DNA of 64,000 nucleotides. Source: JANNPJ01 sp965200525 (GTDB taxonomy: Bacteria; Actinomycetota; Actinomycetes; Actinomycetales; Kineosporiaceae). The DNA is taken from positions 3,534,001 to 3,598,000 of the forward strand of contig OZ241368.1 in assembly GCA_965200525.1 (NCBI GenBank), read 5' to 3'. Numbering within the stretch: the stretch's first letter is position 1; every line of letters starts with the position of its first letter. The notes under the pieces are model-generated. The model searched no databases. It saw only the letters and a list, made by a program, of their open reading frames with translations, and had not been told where the DNA came from. Below, one piece after another: positions 8,895 to 17,670 of this stretch. The position numbers and the translations under genes are program-made.

Positions 8895-10166
8895 TCAGTC
8901 GGTTCGGCGGGCCAGGGCCAGCAGAGCCGGGCGGTCCAGACCGGTGGCCTCGGTGATCTCCTCGAACGAACCGGCGCCGCAGTCGACCGCCCGCAGCACC
9001 ACCCCGGCCAGGGCCACCGCGGTGGCCGGCTCGTCCATCACGCCGGAGCTGACCCGGCCGACGTAGTGCCGCAGCCGCAGGCCGGCCGGCTGCAACTGCA
9101 TCCGGTAGAACTCGTAGTTGGCCGCGAACCGGGTGACCAGATGGCCCGGGTGCATGTCCCAGCCCTGGTAGACGGCCCGGCGCAGCGAGCGGGTCACCAG
9201 CCCGGCGTGCAGCTGCCAGGCGTGGGTCACCGAGTCCGGGCTGCCGGTGGGGATGACATTGGTCGAACCGTCGCTGATCCGGACGCCGGTCTGGGCCGCG
9301 GCCAGCTGCATGACCGCCTTGGCGTGATCGGCCAGGGGATGGGCCGGCGACTGCTCCGAGGCGACCACGCCCATCGCCGCGCTGAAGTCGAAGGTGCCGT
9401 AGTGCAGGCCCTCGCACCGGCCCTCACTCGCGTGCACCAGCCGGGCCACCGAGGCCGTGCCGTCCGGGGCCATCACCGCCTGCGGGACCTCGATCTGCAG
9501 CTCGAACCGCAGCGCGCCGGCGGGCAGGCCGTGCACCGACTCCAGCCGCTCGCAGATCCGGACGGCCGCCGTGACCTCGGCCAGGTGGGCCACCTTGGGC
9601 AGAGTGACGACGAACCGCTCGGGCAGGCCGCCGGCCTCGGTACCGGCCCGGACCACCAGCCCCAGGGTGCGCAGCCCGCGGGCCCGGGTGTCGGCCTGCA
9701 GGCCCTTGATCCGGATCCCGGCCAGCAGCGGAGCGTTGTCGTCGGCGCGGGTGGTGGCCAGCGCGTGCCCGGCGGCCCGGGCCGCGGCGTCCTCCTCCTC
9801 GTCCGGGTGCGGACCGTAGCCGTCCTCGAAGTCGACCCGCAGATCCTCGATCGGCTGATGGGCCAGCTTGGCCCGGACCCGGGGGTAGACCTCGTCGATG
9901 AACACCGGGGCCAACCCGGTGATGCCGGCGAACCGGGCCGGGGTCGGGGCGTGCTCGTCGAGCAGGGCCAGGGCCTGCTCGCCCCAGCGGGCCGGGGTGT
10001 CGGGCCGGTGGTGATCAGCCGGCACGTACACCGTGTGGACCGGCTGACGGCGGCTCGACTCACCCGGGTAGAGCGCCGCCTGGGCGTCGGCGGGAGCCAG
10101 CCAGGAATCCAGCTCGGCCAGGAACTCCCCGGTCAGGAAGCCGTCATCCACCGTGCCGTCCGCCAA
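8895..10166 (-). CDS. DUF6986 family protein, HpcH/HpaI-CitE-like aldolase/lyase fold
   Basis: About 423 residues. Visible motifs are RQPVHTVYVPAD near the N-terminus, DFEDGYG (acidic metal-binding segment of the CitE/HpcH barrel), RIKGL, VVTLPKVAHLAEV, LRFELQIEVPQAV (Glu/Gln site) and the HYGTFDFSAAMG segment. This is the actinobacterial DUF6986 family, related to citrate-lyase beta subunit and malate synthase barrels but without a proven reaction. Start choice: TTG at 10166 has GAGGGAG 6 bases upstream; longer starts at 10214 and 10250 would add a segment with unusual codons. Its place between malate synthase and allantoinase implies a job in ureide or glyoxylate metabolism. Confidence 0.8.
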   Translation of the reverse strand: MADGTVDDGFLTGEFLAELDSWLAPADAQAALYPGESSRRQPVHTVYVPADHHRPDTPARWGEQALALLDEHAPTPARFAGITGLAPVFIDEVYPRVRAKLAHQPIEDLRVDFEDGYGPHPDEEEDAAARAAGHALATTRADDNAPLLAGIRIKGLQADTRARGLRTLGLVVRAGTEAGGLPERFVVTLPKVAHLAEVTAAVRICERLESVHGLPAGALRFELQIEVPQAVMAPDGTASVARLVHASEGRCEGLHYGTFDFSAAMGVVASEQSPAHPLADHAKAVMQLAAAQTGVRISDGSTNVIPTGSPDSVTHAWQLHAGLVTRSLRRAVYQGWDMHPGHLVTRFAANYEFYRMQLQPAGLRLRHYVGRVSSGVMDEPATAVALAGVVLRAVDCGAGSFEEITEATGLDRPALLALARRTD

Positions 10167-10329
10167 CCCGTTCTCCCTCGTCTCGCCGCCGCTCTGACTC
10201 TCGCTGCTGAACATGTCGTCGGCGTAAATTGCCGAGGCGTCGATTCTCACGGCCAGTACAGCACGCAGAAGTAGGGCCGACCGGGCTCCGGCGACCGCTC
10301 GACCGACATCTGCGTGCGGGCGTGGCCGG

Positions 10330-11952
10330 TCAATCGATCAGGGCGTAGGCGGGCACGGTCAGGAAGTCGGCGAACTCCGGGGCCAGAGCGACCTCAGCGA
10401 ACAGCTCCCGGGCCTGTTCCAGTTGTTCCTTGCGGTCGGGGGCGGCCGCGGTCAGGGCGGCCACCTCCTCGGCCAGCACCTGCTCGACCAGCTCGGCCGT
10501 GACCACCGCGCCGGTGTCCAGCACCACCTCGTAACGCACCCACTGCCAGATCTGCGAGCGCGAGATCTCGGCCGTGGCGGCGTCCTCCATCAGGCTGTTG
10601 ATCGCCACCGCACCCGATCCGGCCAGCCAGGCGGCCAGGTACTGCAGGGCCACCGACACGTTGGTGCGCAGCCCGCCCGCGGTCGGCTGGCCCGGGGTGT
10701 CGGAGAAGGCCAGCAACTGCTCCCGGATCACGTGGACGTCGGGCCGCAGCCGGTCGAGCTGGTTGGGTCGGTCGCCGAGGGCCGCGTCGAACACCTCGGC
10801 ACAGATGGCTACCAGGTCGGGGTGGGCCACCCAGGACCCGTCGAACCCGTCGCCGGCCTCGCGCTCCTTGTCCGCCCGGACCTTGGCCAGGGCGACCGCG
10901 TTCACCTCCGGGTCGCGCCGGCTGGGGATGAAGGCGGCCATCCCGCCCATCGCGAACGCACCCCGCCGGTGGCAGGTGCTGACCAGCAGTTCGGTGTACG
11001 CCCGCATCATCGGCGCGGTCATCGCGACCGAGCCCCGGTCGGGCAGCACGAACTGCGGCCCGGCGTCCCGGAGGGTCTTGATCGCGCTGAACAGGTAGTC
11101 CCAGCGGCCCGCGTTCAGGCCGCTGATGTGCCGGCGCAGCTCGTAGAGGATCTCTTCCATCTCGAACGCGGCGGGCAGGGTCTCGATCAGCACGGTGGCC
11201 CGGATCGAACCCTCCGGGACGCCGTCCACCTGCTGCTCGGCGAAGGTGAAGACGTCCTCCCAGAGCCGGGCCTCCAGGTGACTCTCCATCTTGGGCAGGT
11301 AGTAGAACGGGCCGCTGCCCCGGCTGAGCAGTTCAGCGGCGTTGTGCCAGAAATGCAGGCCGAAGTCGACCAGCGCGCCCGGCGCCGCGGCGCCGTCGAC
11401 CACGAAGTGCCGCTCGTCCAGGTGCCAGCCCCGGGGCCGCACCAGGGTGACGGCCAGCGGCCCGTCGGTCCGGAGCCGGTACTCCTTGCCCTGCTCGCTG
11501 ACGTGGCTGAGCGTGCCGCGGGCGGCGGCCCGCAGGTTGACCTGGCCCTCGATCACGTTGTGCCAGTGCGGCGTGTTGGCGTCCTCGAGGTCGGCCAGCC
11601 AGACCCTGGCCCCCGAGTTCAGCGCGTTAATCGCCATCTTGGCCTCGGTCGGGCCGGTGATCTCGACCCGCCGGTCGAGCAGGGCCGGTGGGGCCGGGGC
11701 GACGCTCCACGACGGATCGGCCCGGATTCCGGCCGTCTCGGGCAGGAAGTCGGGGCCGCCGGTGGCCGCGAACCGGGCCCGCCGGACGGCCCGGGCGGCC
11801 AGCAGGCCGCCCCGGCGCTCGCCGAAGGCGCGGACCAGGGCGGTGACGAAGGCGATCGCCTCGGGCGTGAGGATCTCGGCCTGGCCCGGCCGTTCGACCG
11901 CCTCGATCCGGGTGCCGCCGGTGCTGGGGTTGCTGGGGCCGTCCGCCGTCAT
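10330..11952 (-). CDS. aceB: Malate synthase A
   Basis: Condenses glyoxylate with acetyl-CoA to malate. The 540-residue length and motifs fit the A isoform: GPTEAKMAINALNSGA, WLADLEDANTPHWHN, TLVRPRGWHLDE, YYLPKMESHLEA, ATVLIETLPAAFEMEEILYE, and a late NVSVALQYLAAWLAGSGAVA segment near the catalytic Asp region. ATG at 11952 has GAGGAG 5 bases upstream. No isocitrate lyase is present here; the operon position suggests this enzyme consumes glyoxylate released from ureidoglycolate rather than serving a local glyoxylate shunt. The 163 bases from the TTG of the DUF6986 gene hold no other gene. Confidence 0.95.
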   Translation of the reverse strand: MTADGPSNPSTGGTRIEAVERPGQAEILTPEAIAFVTALVRAFGERRGGLLAARAVRRARFAATGGPDFLPETAGIRADPSWSVAPAPPALLDRRVEITGPTEAKMAINALNSGARVWLADLEDANTPHWHNVIEGQVNLRAAARGTLSHVSEQGKEYRLRTDGPLAVTLVRPRGWHLDERHFVVDGAAAPGALVDFGLHFWHNAAELLSRGSGPFYYLPKMESHLEARLWEDVFTFAEQQVDGVPEGSIRATVLIETLPAAFEMEEILYELRRHISGLNAGRWDYLFSAIKTLRDAGPQFVLPDRGSVAMTAPMMRAYTELLVSTCHRRGAFAMGGMAAFIPSRRDPEVNAVALAKVRADKEREAGDGFDGSWVAHPDLVAICAEVFDAALGDRPNQLDRLRPDVHVIREQLLAFSDTPGQPTAGGLRTNVSVALQYLAAWLAGSGAVAINSLMEDAATAEISRSQIWQWVRYEVVLDTGAVVTAELVEQVLAEEVAALTAAAPDRKEQLEQARELFAEVALAPEFADFLTVPAYALID

Positions 11953-11998
11953 ACCGTCTCCTCGATCGTTCGGTTCTGGTGGATGTGGGGCGGAGGCT

Positions 11999-12892
11999 CT
12001 ACACGAAGCCGGGGACGGAGTCCCAGGCCCGGCCGGGGCCGGGCGGGTCGTCGTCCCGGGTCACCTGGGCCTCGATCAGGCCGTAGGGCCGGTCACCGGC
12101 GATGAACACCTCGTTCGGGTTGTCGAGTCCGAACGGGGTCAGGTCGGCCAGGTAGTGGTGCTTGTTCGGCATCGACATCCGGATCTCGGCGACATCGGTG
12201 AACGCCTCCAGGACGGCGCTGCCCATCGTGAAGAGGGTCTGCTGGAGGGCCAGGCTGTGGGTCTTGGCAAACGTCTCCAGCAGCAGGGTGCGGATCTGCG
12301 GGTAGATCTCGCCGTAGGCCACCTCGGCCCGGTACCGCCAGCGAGCGGTGACCGAGGTGGCCAGGATCCGGTCGGTGGTCTCGGGCAGGGTGGTGTAGCT
12401 GTCGCGCGGGAAGCCCCAGAACTCCGAGCCGGTCGACTTGAGCACCACCAGGTCGGCCAGGCCGGAGACCACCCAGCGCTGGTCGCCGTCCAGGGTCACG
12501 ACGGTGGTCCGGCGCTCGCCGCCGACCTGGACGAAGGCGTGGTCGTGCGGGGCGCCGCCGACCCCGATCCGGTCCCAGGCGTACTGGTCGATGGCGATCC
12601 GGGCTCCGTTGATCTGCGGCAACGACTCGATGAAGTGCTCGCCCAGGCGCAGGGCGAAGTCTTCCGGCTGGCCGACGCCGTACTGCCGCGCGAACGCGTA
12701 CACGGTGTTCTTCTGGGTGTCGGTGGCCAGCACGGCCGAGTTGTCCCCGGACAGGTGAGCCGCGGCGAAGTCGCCGCGCAGCTGGCTGGTGACGTTGAAG
12801 TCGGTGATCACGTGCTGCGGCTGCGACCGGTCGACGTGCACCAGCCGGACCTCGGCCTTGCCGTACTGGTTGGCTCCCAGAACGATGCCCAT
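11999..12892 (-). CDS. uox: Urate oxidase (cofactor-free uricase)
   Basis: Oxidises urate with oxygen to 5-hydroxyisourate and hydrogen peroxide. The 297-residue protein has the tandem T-fold layout: ANQYGKAEVRLVHV with the conserved Lys near the N-terminus, VLATDTQKNTVYAFA (Thr of the catalytic diad), HDHAFVQVG, VVLKSTGSEFWGF, and the C-terminal EIRMSMPNKHHYLADL active-site segment. ATG at 12892 follows the hydroxyisourate hydrolase stop by 6 bases. The peroxide produced may explain why such operons occur in strongly aerobic, catalase-positive bacteria, but no catalase is in the window. Confidence 0.96.
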   Translation of the reverse strand: MGIVLGANQYGKAEVRLVHVDRSQPQHVITDFNVTSQLRGDFAAAHLSGDNSAVLATDTQKNTVYAFARQYGVGQPEDFALRLGEHFIESLPQINGARIAIDQYAWDRIGVGGAPHDHAFVQVGGERRTTVVTLDGDQRWVVSGLADLVVLKSTGSEFWGFPRDSYTTLPETTDRILATSVTARWRYRAEVAYGEIYPQIRTLLLETFAKTHSLALQQTLFTMGSAVLEAFTDVAEIRMSMPNKHHYLADLTPFGLDNPNEVFIAGDRPYGLIEAQVTRDDDPPGPGRAWDSVPGFV

Positions 12893-12898
12893 GGGCGA

Positions 12899-13264
12899 TC
12901 AGCTCCCTCGGTAGGTCGAGTACGCGTAGGCCGCCAGCAGCAGCGGCACGTGGTAGTGCGAGCCGTCGTCGTCGACGGTGAACGTGATGATCACTTCGGG
13001 GTAGAAGCACTCCCGTCCGTGGCCGGCGAACCAGGCCGCGGTGTCGAAGACCAGGCGGTGCTCACCCGGGCCGAACGGGGCGCCGTCACCCCAGGTCTTG
13101 AGCCGCCCGTCGGCGTCGGTGCGGCCGCCACCGACTGCGGCCCACGACCGGCCGCCCGCGCCGGCCGCCTCGTCGATCGTCACGGCCGTCTCCAGCCGGA
13201 CCACCATGCCGACGGCGGGCCGGCCGGTAGCGCTGTCCAGGACGTGGGTCGAGAGGGTGGTCAT
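12899..13264 (-). CDS. uraH: 5-hydroxyisourate hydrolase (transthyretin-like)
   Basis: Hydrolyses 5-hydroxyisourate to OHCU. The 121-residue protein starts MTTLSTHVLDSATGRPA, carrying the family N-terminal His, has an internal RTDADGRL segment with the conserved Arg, HYHVPLLLAAYAYSTYRGS at the end, and the terminal YRGS tetrapeptide that defines the family. ATG at 13264 overlaps the uraD stop (ATGA), so the two successive steps are coupled. Confidence 0.96.
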   Translation of the reverse strand: MTTLSTHVLDSATGRPAVGMVVRLETAVTIDEAAGAGGRSWAAVGGGRTDADGRLKTWGDGAPFGPGEHRLVFDTAAWFAGHGRECFYPEVIITFTVDDDGSHYHVPLLLAAYAYSTYRGS

Positions 13265-13812
13265 GACGTCGTCTCCGGACGGTCGAGAAGGTCGTCGGGC
13301 AGGTCGTCGGGCAGGTCGTCGAGCAGGGCCTCGAGCCGGAGCCCGGCGATCTGGGCCAGCTGGTCGCGGACGACGACGGCCTCGGTCCGGTGATCGTGGG
13401 TGAGCCGCTCGGTCAGCGCGGCCAGGATCTGCGGCCCGTCCCGGCCGGCCGCCCGGATCAGGAACACTTGACCGAATCTCTGCTCGTAGGCCAGATTGCC
13501 GGCCCGCAGATCGGCTGCGAGCTGGGCGTCGGCGGCGTCCACCCCGCCCTGCTCGGCCCGGGACGCCGCGGCGTCCGCCCCCGGACCGGCCGGGCGCTCG
13601 CCGATCCGGGGATGCCGGGACAGGGCGCTGAGCAGGTCGTCGTCGCTCAGTTCGGTGCCGAGCCGGTAGGCGGCGGTCAGCAGAGCGGCGCGGTCCGGGT
13701 AGGGCCGCCTGGCCAGGACCGCCTCGACCCAGCCGGGGGCGTGCAGGCAGGCCCCCAGCCGCGGCCGGGCGGCCGGCTCGGGCAGCGCGTTGAACGCGTC
13801 GATCGCCGTCAC
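13261..13812 (-). CDS. uraD: OHCU decarboxylase (2-oxo-4-hydroxy-4-carboxy-5-ureidoimidazoline decarboxylase)
   Basis: Yields S-allantoin from OHCU. The 183-residue, mainly helical protein has AIDAFNALPEPAAR at the N-terminus and the HPRIGERP motif (about 66-73) containing the catalytic His; FLIRAAGR corresponds to the conserved FI/L-x-R region. The C-terminus ends with a short acidic repeat, DDLPDDLPDDLLD, encoded by two exact 12-base units (13297-13320). The GTG start at 13812 is preceded by AAGGTGAGG. It is the first gene of the uricolytic operon, so the promoter should lie in 13813-13880; I see no clear operator there. Confidence 0.93.
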   Translation of the reverse strand: MTAIDAFNALPEPAARPRLGACLHAPGWVEAVLARRPYPDRAALLTAAYRLGTELSDDDLLSALSRHPRIGERPAGPGADAAASRAEQGGVDAADAQLAADLRAGNLAYEQRFGQVFLIRAAGRDGPQILAALTERLTHDHRTEAVVVRDQLAQIAGLRLEALLDDLPDDLPDDLLDRPETTS

Positions 13813-13880
13813 TGCACCTCACCTTCGCCGGGTCCGGAGCCCTACCCCATCACGCGCAGATTACCGGCGCGGGTCATGAC

Positions 13881-14999
13881 TCAGCCGTTTCGGACCCAGA
13901 GGACGACGACGCCCAGCACCAGCAGCAGGATCGCCGCTCCGCCGCCGATCAGCTCGATCCAGATCGCCGGGTCGTCCGGCCCACCCAGCAGGGGCCGGGT
14001 CGGCGCCACGGTGCCGGCGGCCTCCGGCCGGGCCGCGGCCGGGGTGCTGCCCGCCGAGGCCGGCAGCGTTGGGGCCGGCAGGGTCGAGGCCGGCTGCTCG
14101 CCCGCCACCACCGGCACCTCGATCCGCAGCACCGGCTCGTCCTTGCCCTCGGAGCCGATCAGGGCCCGGCGGCCGTTGTCGATCACGGCGATCGACTCGC
14201 CCTGGTCCTGGTCGGGCAGGCCGGCCCGGGCCAGCACGGCCAGCCGGCCGTGGTGCACGGCCGAGGGCTGGTCGACCACGTACACCTCGCCGTAGCCGCG
14301 CAGCAGGATCCGGCCCGAGGGCAGGAACGCGCCGTCCGTGACGAAGCCCGCGCTCATCGTGGCCACCTCGGTCAGCGTGGTCAGCCGGGAGACGCCGGTC
14401 CCGCCGCCCGGCCACACCCGGCGCGGCACGGCGTAGAGGGTGGAGCCGAACAGTGTCTTGCTGACGATGTAGAGCCGGCCGTCGCGCGGGTCGCTGAGCA
14501 GGGTCTCGGCGTCCCGCGGGCCGCCCGGGTAGCGCAACCGCAGCACCCGGATCGGGGTGACCGGGCCCGAGCGCAGGTCGGACGGCTCCCGGACGATCGC
14601 GATCCGCACATTCGGGTGGACGGCGTTGTTGTCGCCGATGTCGGCGACCGCGATCAGGGCCGCACCGGGGGCGATGCCGCCCTCTCGCCCGCGGAAGCTG
14701 CTGATCGCCTCCCAGTCGAGGTCGGGTTCGCCCCGCACGGTGAGGGTGGCCTTGGTGTGGCCGCCCTGGCCGATGGCGTACAGCCGGGGCGGGTTGCCCG
14801 AGTCGTTGTGGGTCCACAGCACGCCCGGGTGCAGCAGGCTCGGGGCCAGCCCGGAGGACTCCTGGATCCGGTTGTCGGTGATGGTCCTGTCGACGTGCCG
14901 TTCGGTCACGGCCTGGGCTCGCGGCGTCCCCGCCCCGGCCCCGAGCAGGGTCGCGCCGAGCAGGCCGGCGGTGAGCAGCGCGGCCGGCCGCCGCCTCAC
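13881..14999 (-). CDS. Secreted, C-terminally membrane-anchored beta-propeller-like protein of unknown function
   Basis: A 372-residue protein. Residues 1-30 form a signal peptide (RRRP, then an Ala/Leu/Gly-rich core ending AQA). The exported part has repeated strand-like segments such as LWTHNDSGNPPRLYAIG, VADIGDNN and GEVYVVDQ, consistent with a beta-propeller. A Thr/Pro/Ala-rich linker (about 295-340) leads to one helix (about 345-367) and a WVRNG tail. GTG at 14999 overlaps the upstream methyltransferase stop (GTGA). The overlap shows a shared transcript, but no shared job is evident. Confidence 0.72.
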   Translation of the reverse strand: MRRRPAALLTAGLLGATLLGAGAGTPRAQAVTERHVDRTITDNRIQESSGLAPSLLHPGVLWTHNDSGNPPRLYAIGQGGHTKATLTVRGEPDLDWEAISSFRGREGGIAPGAALIAVADIGDNNAVHPNVRIAIVREPSDLRSGPVTPIRVLRLRYPGGPRDAETLLSDPRDGRLYIVSKTLFGSTLYAVPRRVWPGGGTGVSRLTTLTEVATMSAGFVTDGAFLPSGRILLRGYGEVYVVDQPSAVHHGRLAVLARAGLPDQDQGESIAVIDNGRRALIGSEGKDEPVLRIEVPVVAGEQPASTLPAPTLPASAGSTPAAARPEAAGTVAPTRPLLGGPDDPAIWIELIGGGAAILLLVLGVVVLWVRNG

Positions 15000-16210
15000 G
15001 CGAGACCGGTGAGGGCCGCTTCGAGCTCCGTGCTCAGCCGCTCGGCCAGGGCCGGCCGCAGCTGCCAGCCGGCCACCAGTTCGGCGTACTCGCCGGCCCG
15101 GCGGGCGGTCGGCGGGGCGCCGGTGTGCACGGCCCGGATCAGGGCGTTGCGCGGGGTGTGCCGCGAATCGATGAACTCGACCACCTCGACCCGGTAGCCG
15201 AGCAGTCGCAACAGGTCGGCCCGGACGGCGTCGGTCAGGACGTCGGCGAACCGCTCCCGCAGGATGGCGTGCCGGGTCAGCCCGGCGAACGGCAGCCCGG
15301 CCTCGGCGCCGGTGGCGGCCTCGGTGAGCTGGCGCTGGACGTCGTGGTGGCAGCACGGCGCGGCCAGCACCGCCCGGGCCCCCCGCCGGACGGCCAGGGC
15401 CAGCGCGTCGTCGGTGGCGGTGTCGCAGGCGTGCAGGGCCAGGGCGAGGTCGATCACGGACCCGTCGGCCCCGGCGTCCTCGATCGAGGCGGCCACGAAC
15501 GACAGCCCGTCGAGCCCGAGCGACCCGGCCAGGGCGGTGTTGCGCTCGGCCATCTCAGGGCGGATGTCCACGCCCAGCGTGCGGGTTCGCGGGTCGACGT
15601 TCTGGACCAGGTAGCGGTGCGCGGCCATGGTCAGGTAGGCGTTGCCGCAGCCCAGGTCGAGCACCGTCAGCGGCCGGTCGGCCGGGGCCAGGCGGCGGGC
15701 GACCGGGGCCAGCTGGCGCAGGAACGCATCGACCTGCCGGCGCTTGGCGCCGTCGGCCCCGAGCGCGGTGAACAGCGGGTCGGCCGGGTCGATCAGGTGC
15801 TGCTTGGGCCGGTCGTGGGCCAGTGGTTCGGCCGGGCCCGGGCCGGCGTCGCCGTCGGCCGGGCGCTGTTCGCGGTGCACCTGGGCCTCGCCGCGCTTGG
15901 TCACCCGCAGCTGGACCACCTGCCCGCGGGTCTCGACGTGCCAGGAGCCGAACGGCTCGGCCAGCAGCTCGTCGATCGCGGCCCCGGCCGGATCGCCCGG
16001 CTCCAGGTTGCGGGTGGTCGGGGTGCGCCCGTCGGTGGTGACCAGCTGCACCCGGCGGCCGGCCTTCAGGTCGACCGCCCGCAGCTCGGCCCGGACGTGG
16101 GCCGGGACCTCGCCCCGGCGCCGCCCGGTAGCAACCGCTTTGACCAGACCGTCGGCGTCCAGCAGGAGCGGGCGCAGTTCGGTCAGGGCGGCGTTCAGCG
16201 GTTCGGGCAC
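14996..16210 (-). CDS. Class I SAM-dependent methyltransferase (Methyltransf_32-like)
   Basis: A 404-residue protein. The N-terminal third (1-150) is an uncharacterised domain with no catalytic motif. SAM motif I is LDLGCGNAYLTMAAHRYL (about 184-201), an acidic motif II follows at GVDIRPEMAERN, and ALHACDTATDDAL then APCCHHDVQRQL give the motif IV region. The Cys-Cys-His-His stretch is typical of the Methyltransf_32 group, which includes predicted RNA methyltransferases; the substrate here is unknown. ATG (Met-Pro-Glu-Pro) begins at 16210, and its stop overlaps the downstream start. Confidence 0.82.
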   Translation of the reverse strand: MPEPLNAALTELRPLLLDADGLVKAVATGRRRGEVPAHVRAELRAVDLKAGRRVQLVTTDGRTPTTRNLEPGDPAGAAIDELLAEPFGSWHVETRGQVVQLRVTKRGEAQVHREQRPADGDAGPGPAEPLAHDRPKQHLIDPADPLFTALGADGAKRRQVDAFLRQLAPVARRLAPADRPLTVLDLGCGNAYLTMAAHRYLVQNVDPRTRTLGVDIRPEMAERNTALAGSLGLDGLSFVAASIEDAGADGSVIDLALALHACDTATDDALALAVRRGARAVLAAPCCHHDVQRQLTEAATGAEAGLPFAGLTRHAILRERFADVLTDAVRADLLRLLGYRVEVVEFIDSRHTPRNALIRAVHTGAPPTARRAGEYAELVAGWQLRPALAERLSTELEAALTGLA

Positions 16211-16228
16211 GCTCTCATTGTCCCAGCC

Positions 16229-16684
16229 TCAGCGCGAGATCCAGGCATCCGGCGACTGTGCCATCAGCCGCACGTGCTCGGGCAACCGGCCGGTCAGGAC
16301 GTGTTCCAGGGTGGTCTCGTCCAGCACCGTGCGCAGGCTGGCCCGCATCGCCACCCAGACGTCGGGCAGGTGCTCGGCCACCCCGACGTACGTGGTCTCG
16401 TTCGGGCGCAGGCCCCGGACCTCGGCCAGCGGACCGTCGACCACCCGCATCACCGCGCCGATGGTGATCTCGGCGGCCGGCCGGGCCAGGGCGTACCCGC
16501 CCTCCGGGCCGCGCTGGCTGCGCACCAGCCCGGCCCGCCGCAGCTCGCTGAGGATGGCCTCGACGAACTTGCGCGGCAGGGTCTGGCGATAGGTCAGGAC
16601 GTCGACCTTCACCAGTTCGGGCGATTCGGAGGCCAGGATCAGCAGCGCCCGGACGGCGTAGTCGGTCTTGGCGGATATCTGCAC
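16229..16684 (-). CDS. Rrf2 family transcriptional regulator, cysteine-free (CymR-like)
   Basis: A 151-residue winged-helix regulator. MQISAKTDYAVRALLILA opens the family N-terminus; LPRKFVEAILSELRRAGLV is the recognition region and SQRGPEGGYALARPAAEIT the wing. It has no cysteine at all, so unlike IscR or NsrR it cannot hold an iron-sulfur cluster. GTG at 16684 is chosen because it starts exactly at the family N-terminus. It lies 26 bases after cysA on the same strand, the last gene of the sulfate transporter operon, so it may sense cysteine or precursor status as CymR does. That role is inferred from context. Confidence 0.85.
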   Translation of the reverse strand: MQISAKTDYAVRALLILASESPELVKVDVLTYRQTLPRKFVEAILSELRRAGLVRSQRGPEGGYALARPAAEITIGAVMRVVDGPLAEVRGLRPNETTYVGVAEHLPDVWVAMRASLRTVLDETTLEHVLTGRLPEHVRLMAQSPDAWISR

Positions 16685-16710
16685 AGCCCTGATTCTGTTC
16701 GGCCGACGAG

Positions 16711-17670
16711 CTAGGAGGCTGCCAGTGTGCTCGCTCGACGGCCGGTCCGGAGCCAGACCGTGCCGTCCTCGACCAGTTCCAGGTCTTCGGCCTGGCCACG
16801 GGTCAGCTGGACCCACGGCTCGCTGTTCTCGGTGCGCAGCTCGGCCCGCACCTCGAAGCCGACCCGTAGCAGCCGGGTGATCTTCGCCGGGACGGCGCCG
16901 GAGTCGGCGTCGCGCAGCACCTCGATGTCGTGCGGGCGGATCAGCTTGCCGTCCAGCCGGGTCACCGGGCCGAGGAAGCCCATCACGAAGTCGTTGGCCG
17001 GGTGGTCGTAGAGGTCGGTCGGCGAGCCGATCTGCTCGATCCGGCCGTTGTTGATCACCACCAGCTCGTCCGAGACCTCCAGGGCCTCCTCCTGGTCGTG
17101 GGTGACGAAGATGGTGGTCACGTTGACCTCGTCGTGCAGCTTGCGCAGCCAGTCCCGCAGCTCCTTGCGGACCTGCGCGTCGAGGGCCCCGAACGGCTCG
17201 TCCAGCAGCAGCACCTCGGGCTGGACGGCCAGGGCCCGGGCCAGCGCCATCCGCTGCCGCTGCCCGCCGGACAGCTGCGAGGGCAGCCGGTCGGCGAAGT
17301 TCTCCAGGTGCACCAGCTCCAGCAGCTCGGTCACCCGCTTGCGGATCTCGGCCTTGGGCCGCTTGCGGATCTCCAGGCCGAAGGCCACGTTGCGGTAGAC
17401 CGACAGGTGCTTGAACGCCGCGTAGTGCTGGAAGACGAAGCCGACGCTGCGCTTCTGCGGGGCCAGCCAGGTGGCCGGCTTGCCCTCGATCCGGACCTCG
17501 CCGCTGTCCGGGAACTCCAGCCCGGCGATGATCCGCAGCAGCGTCGACTTGCCCCCACCGCTCGGCCCGAGCAGCGCGGTCAGCCCGCCGCGGGGCACTT
17601 CGAGGTTGATGTCCTGCAGGGCCACGAAGTCGCCGAAGTTCTTGTTGATCCCCGAGACGATGATGCTCAT
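16711..17670 (-). CDS. cysA: Sulfate/thiosulfate ABC transporter ATP-binding protein
   Basis: A 319-residue ABC ATPase. Walker A is GPSGGGKST (about 36-44), the Q-loop VFQHYAAF, signature LSGGQRQRMALARALA, Walker B VLLLDEPFGALD and the switch His in FVTHDQEEAL. A shorter C-terminal regulatory region (about 240-319) follows. The LRDWLRKLHDEV segment after Walker B is characteristic of CysA. ATG at 17670 overlaps the cysW stop (ATGA). It powers the CysTW channel. Confidence 0.94.
   Translation of the reverse strand: MSIIVSGINKNFGDFVALQDINLEVPRGGLTALLGPSGGGKSTLLRIIAGLEFPDSGEVRIEGKPATWLAPQKRSVGFVFQHYAAFKHLSVYRNVAFGLEIRKRPKAEIRKRVTELLELVHLENFADRLPSQLSGGQRQRMALARALAVQPEVLLLDEPFGALDAQVRKELRDWLRKLHDEVNVTTIFVTHDQEEALEVSDELVVINNGRIEQIGSPTDLYDHPANDFVMGFLGPVTRLDGKLIRPHDIEVLRDADSGAVPAKITRLLRVGFEVRAELRTENSEPWVQLTRGQAEDLELVEDGTVWLRTGRRASTLAAS

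Noticed and set aside
7668..10274. A very long plus-strand open frame opposite the ureide genes
   Set aside because: It is the mirror of minus-strand high-GC codons; the product is His/Gln/Gly/Arg-rich without domains, while the minus strand has clear enzymes.
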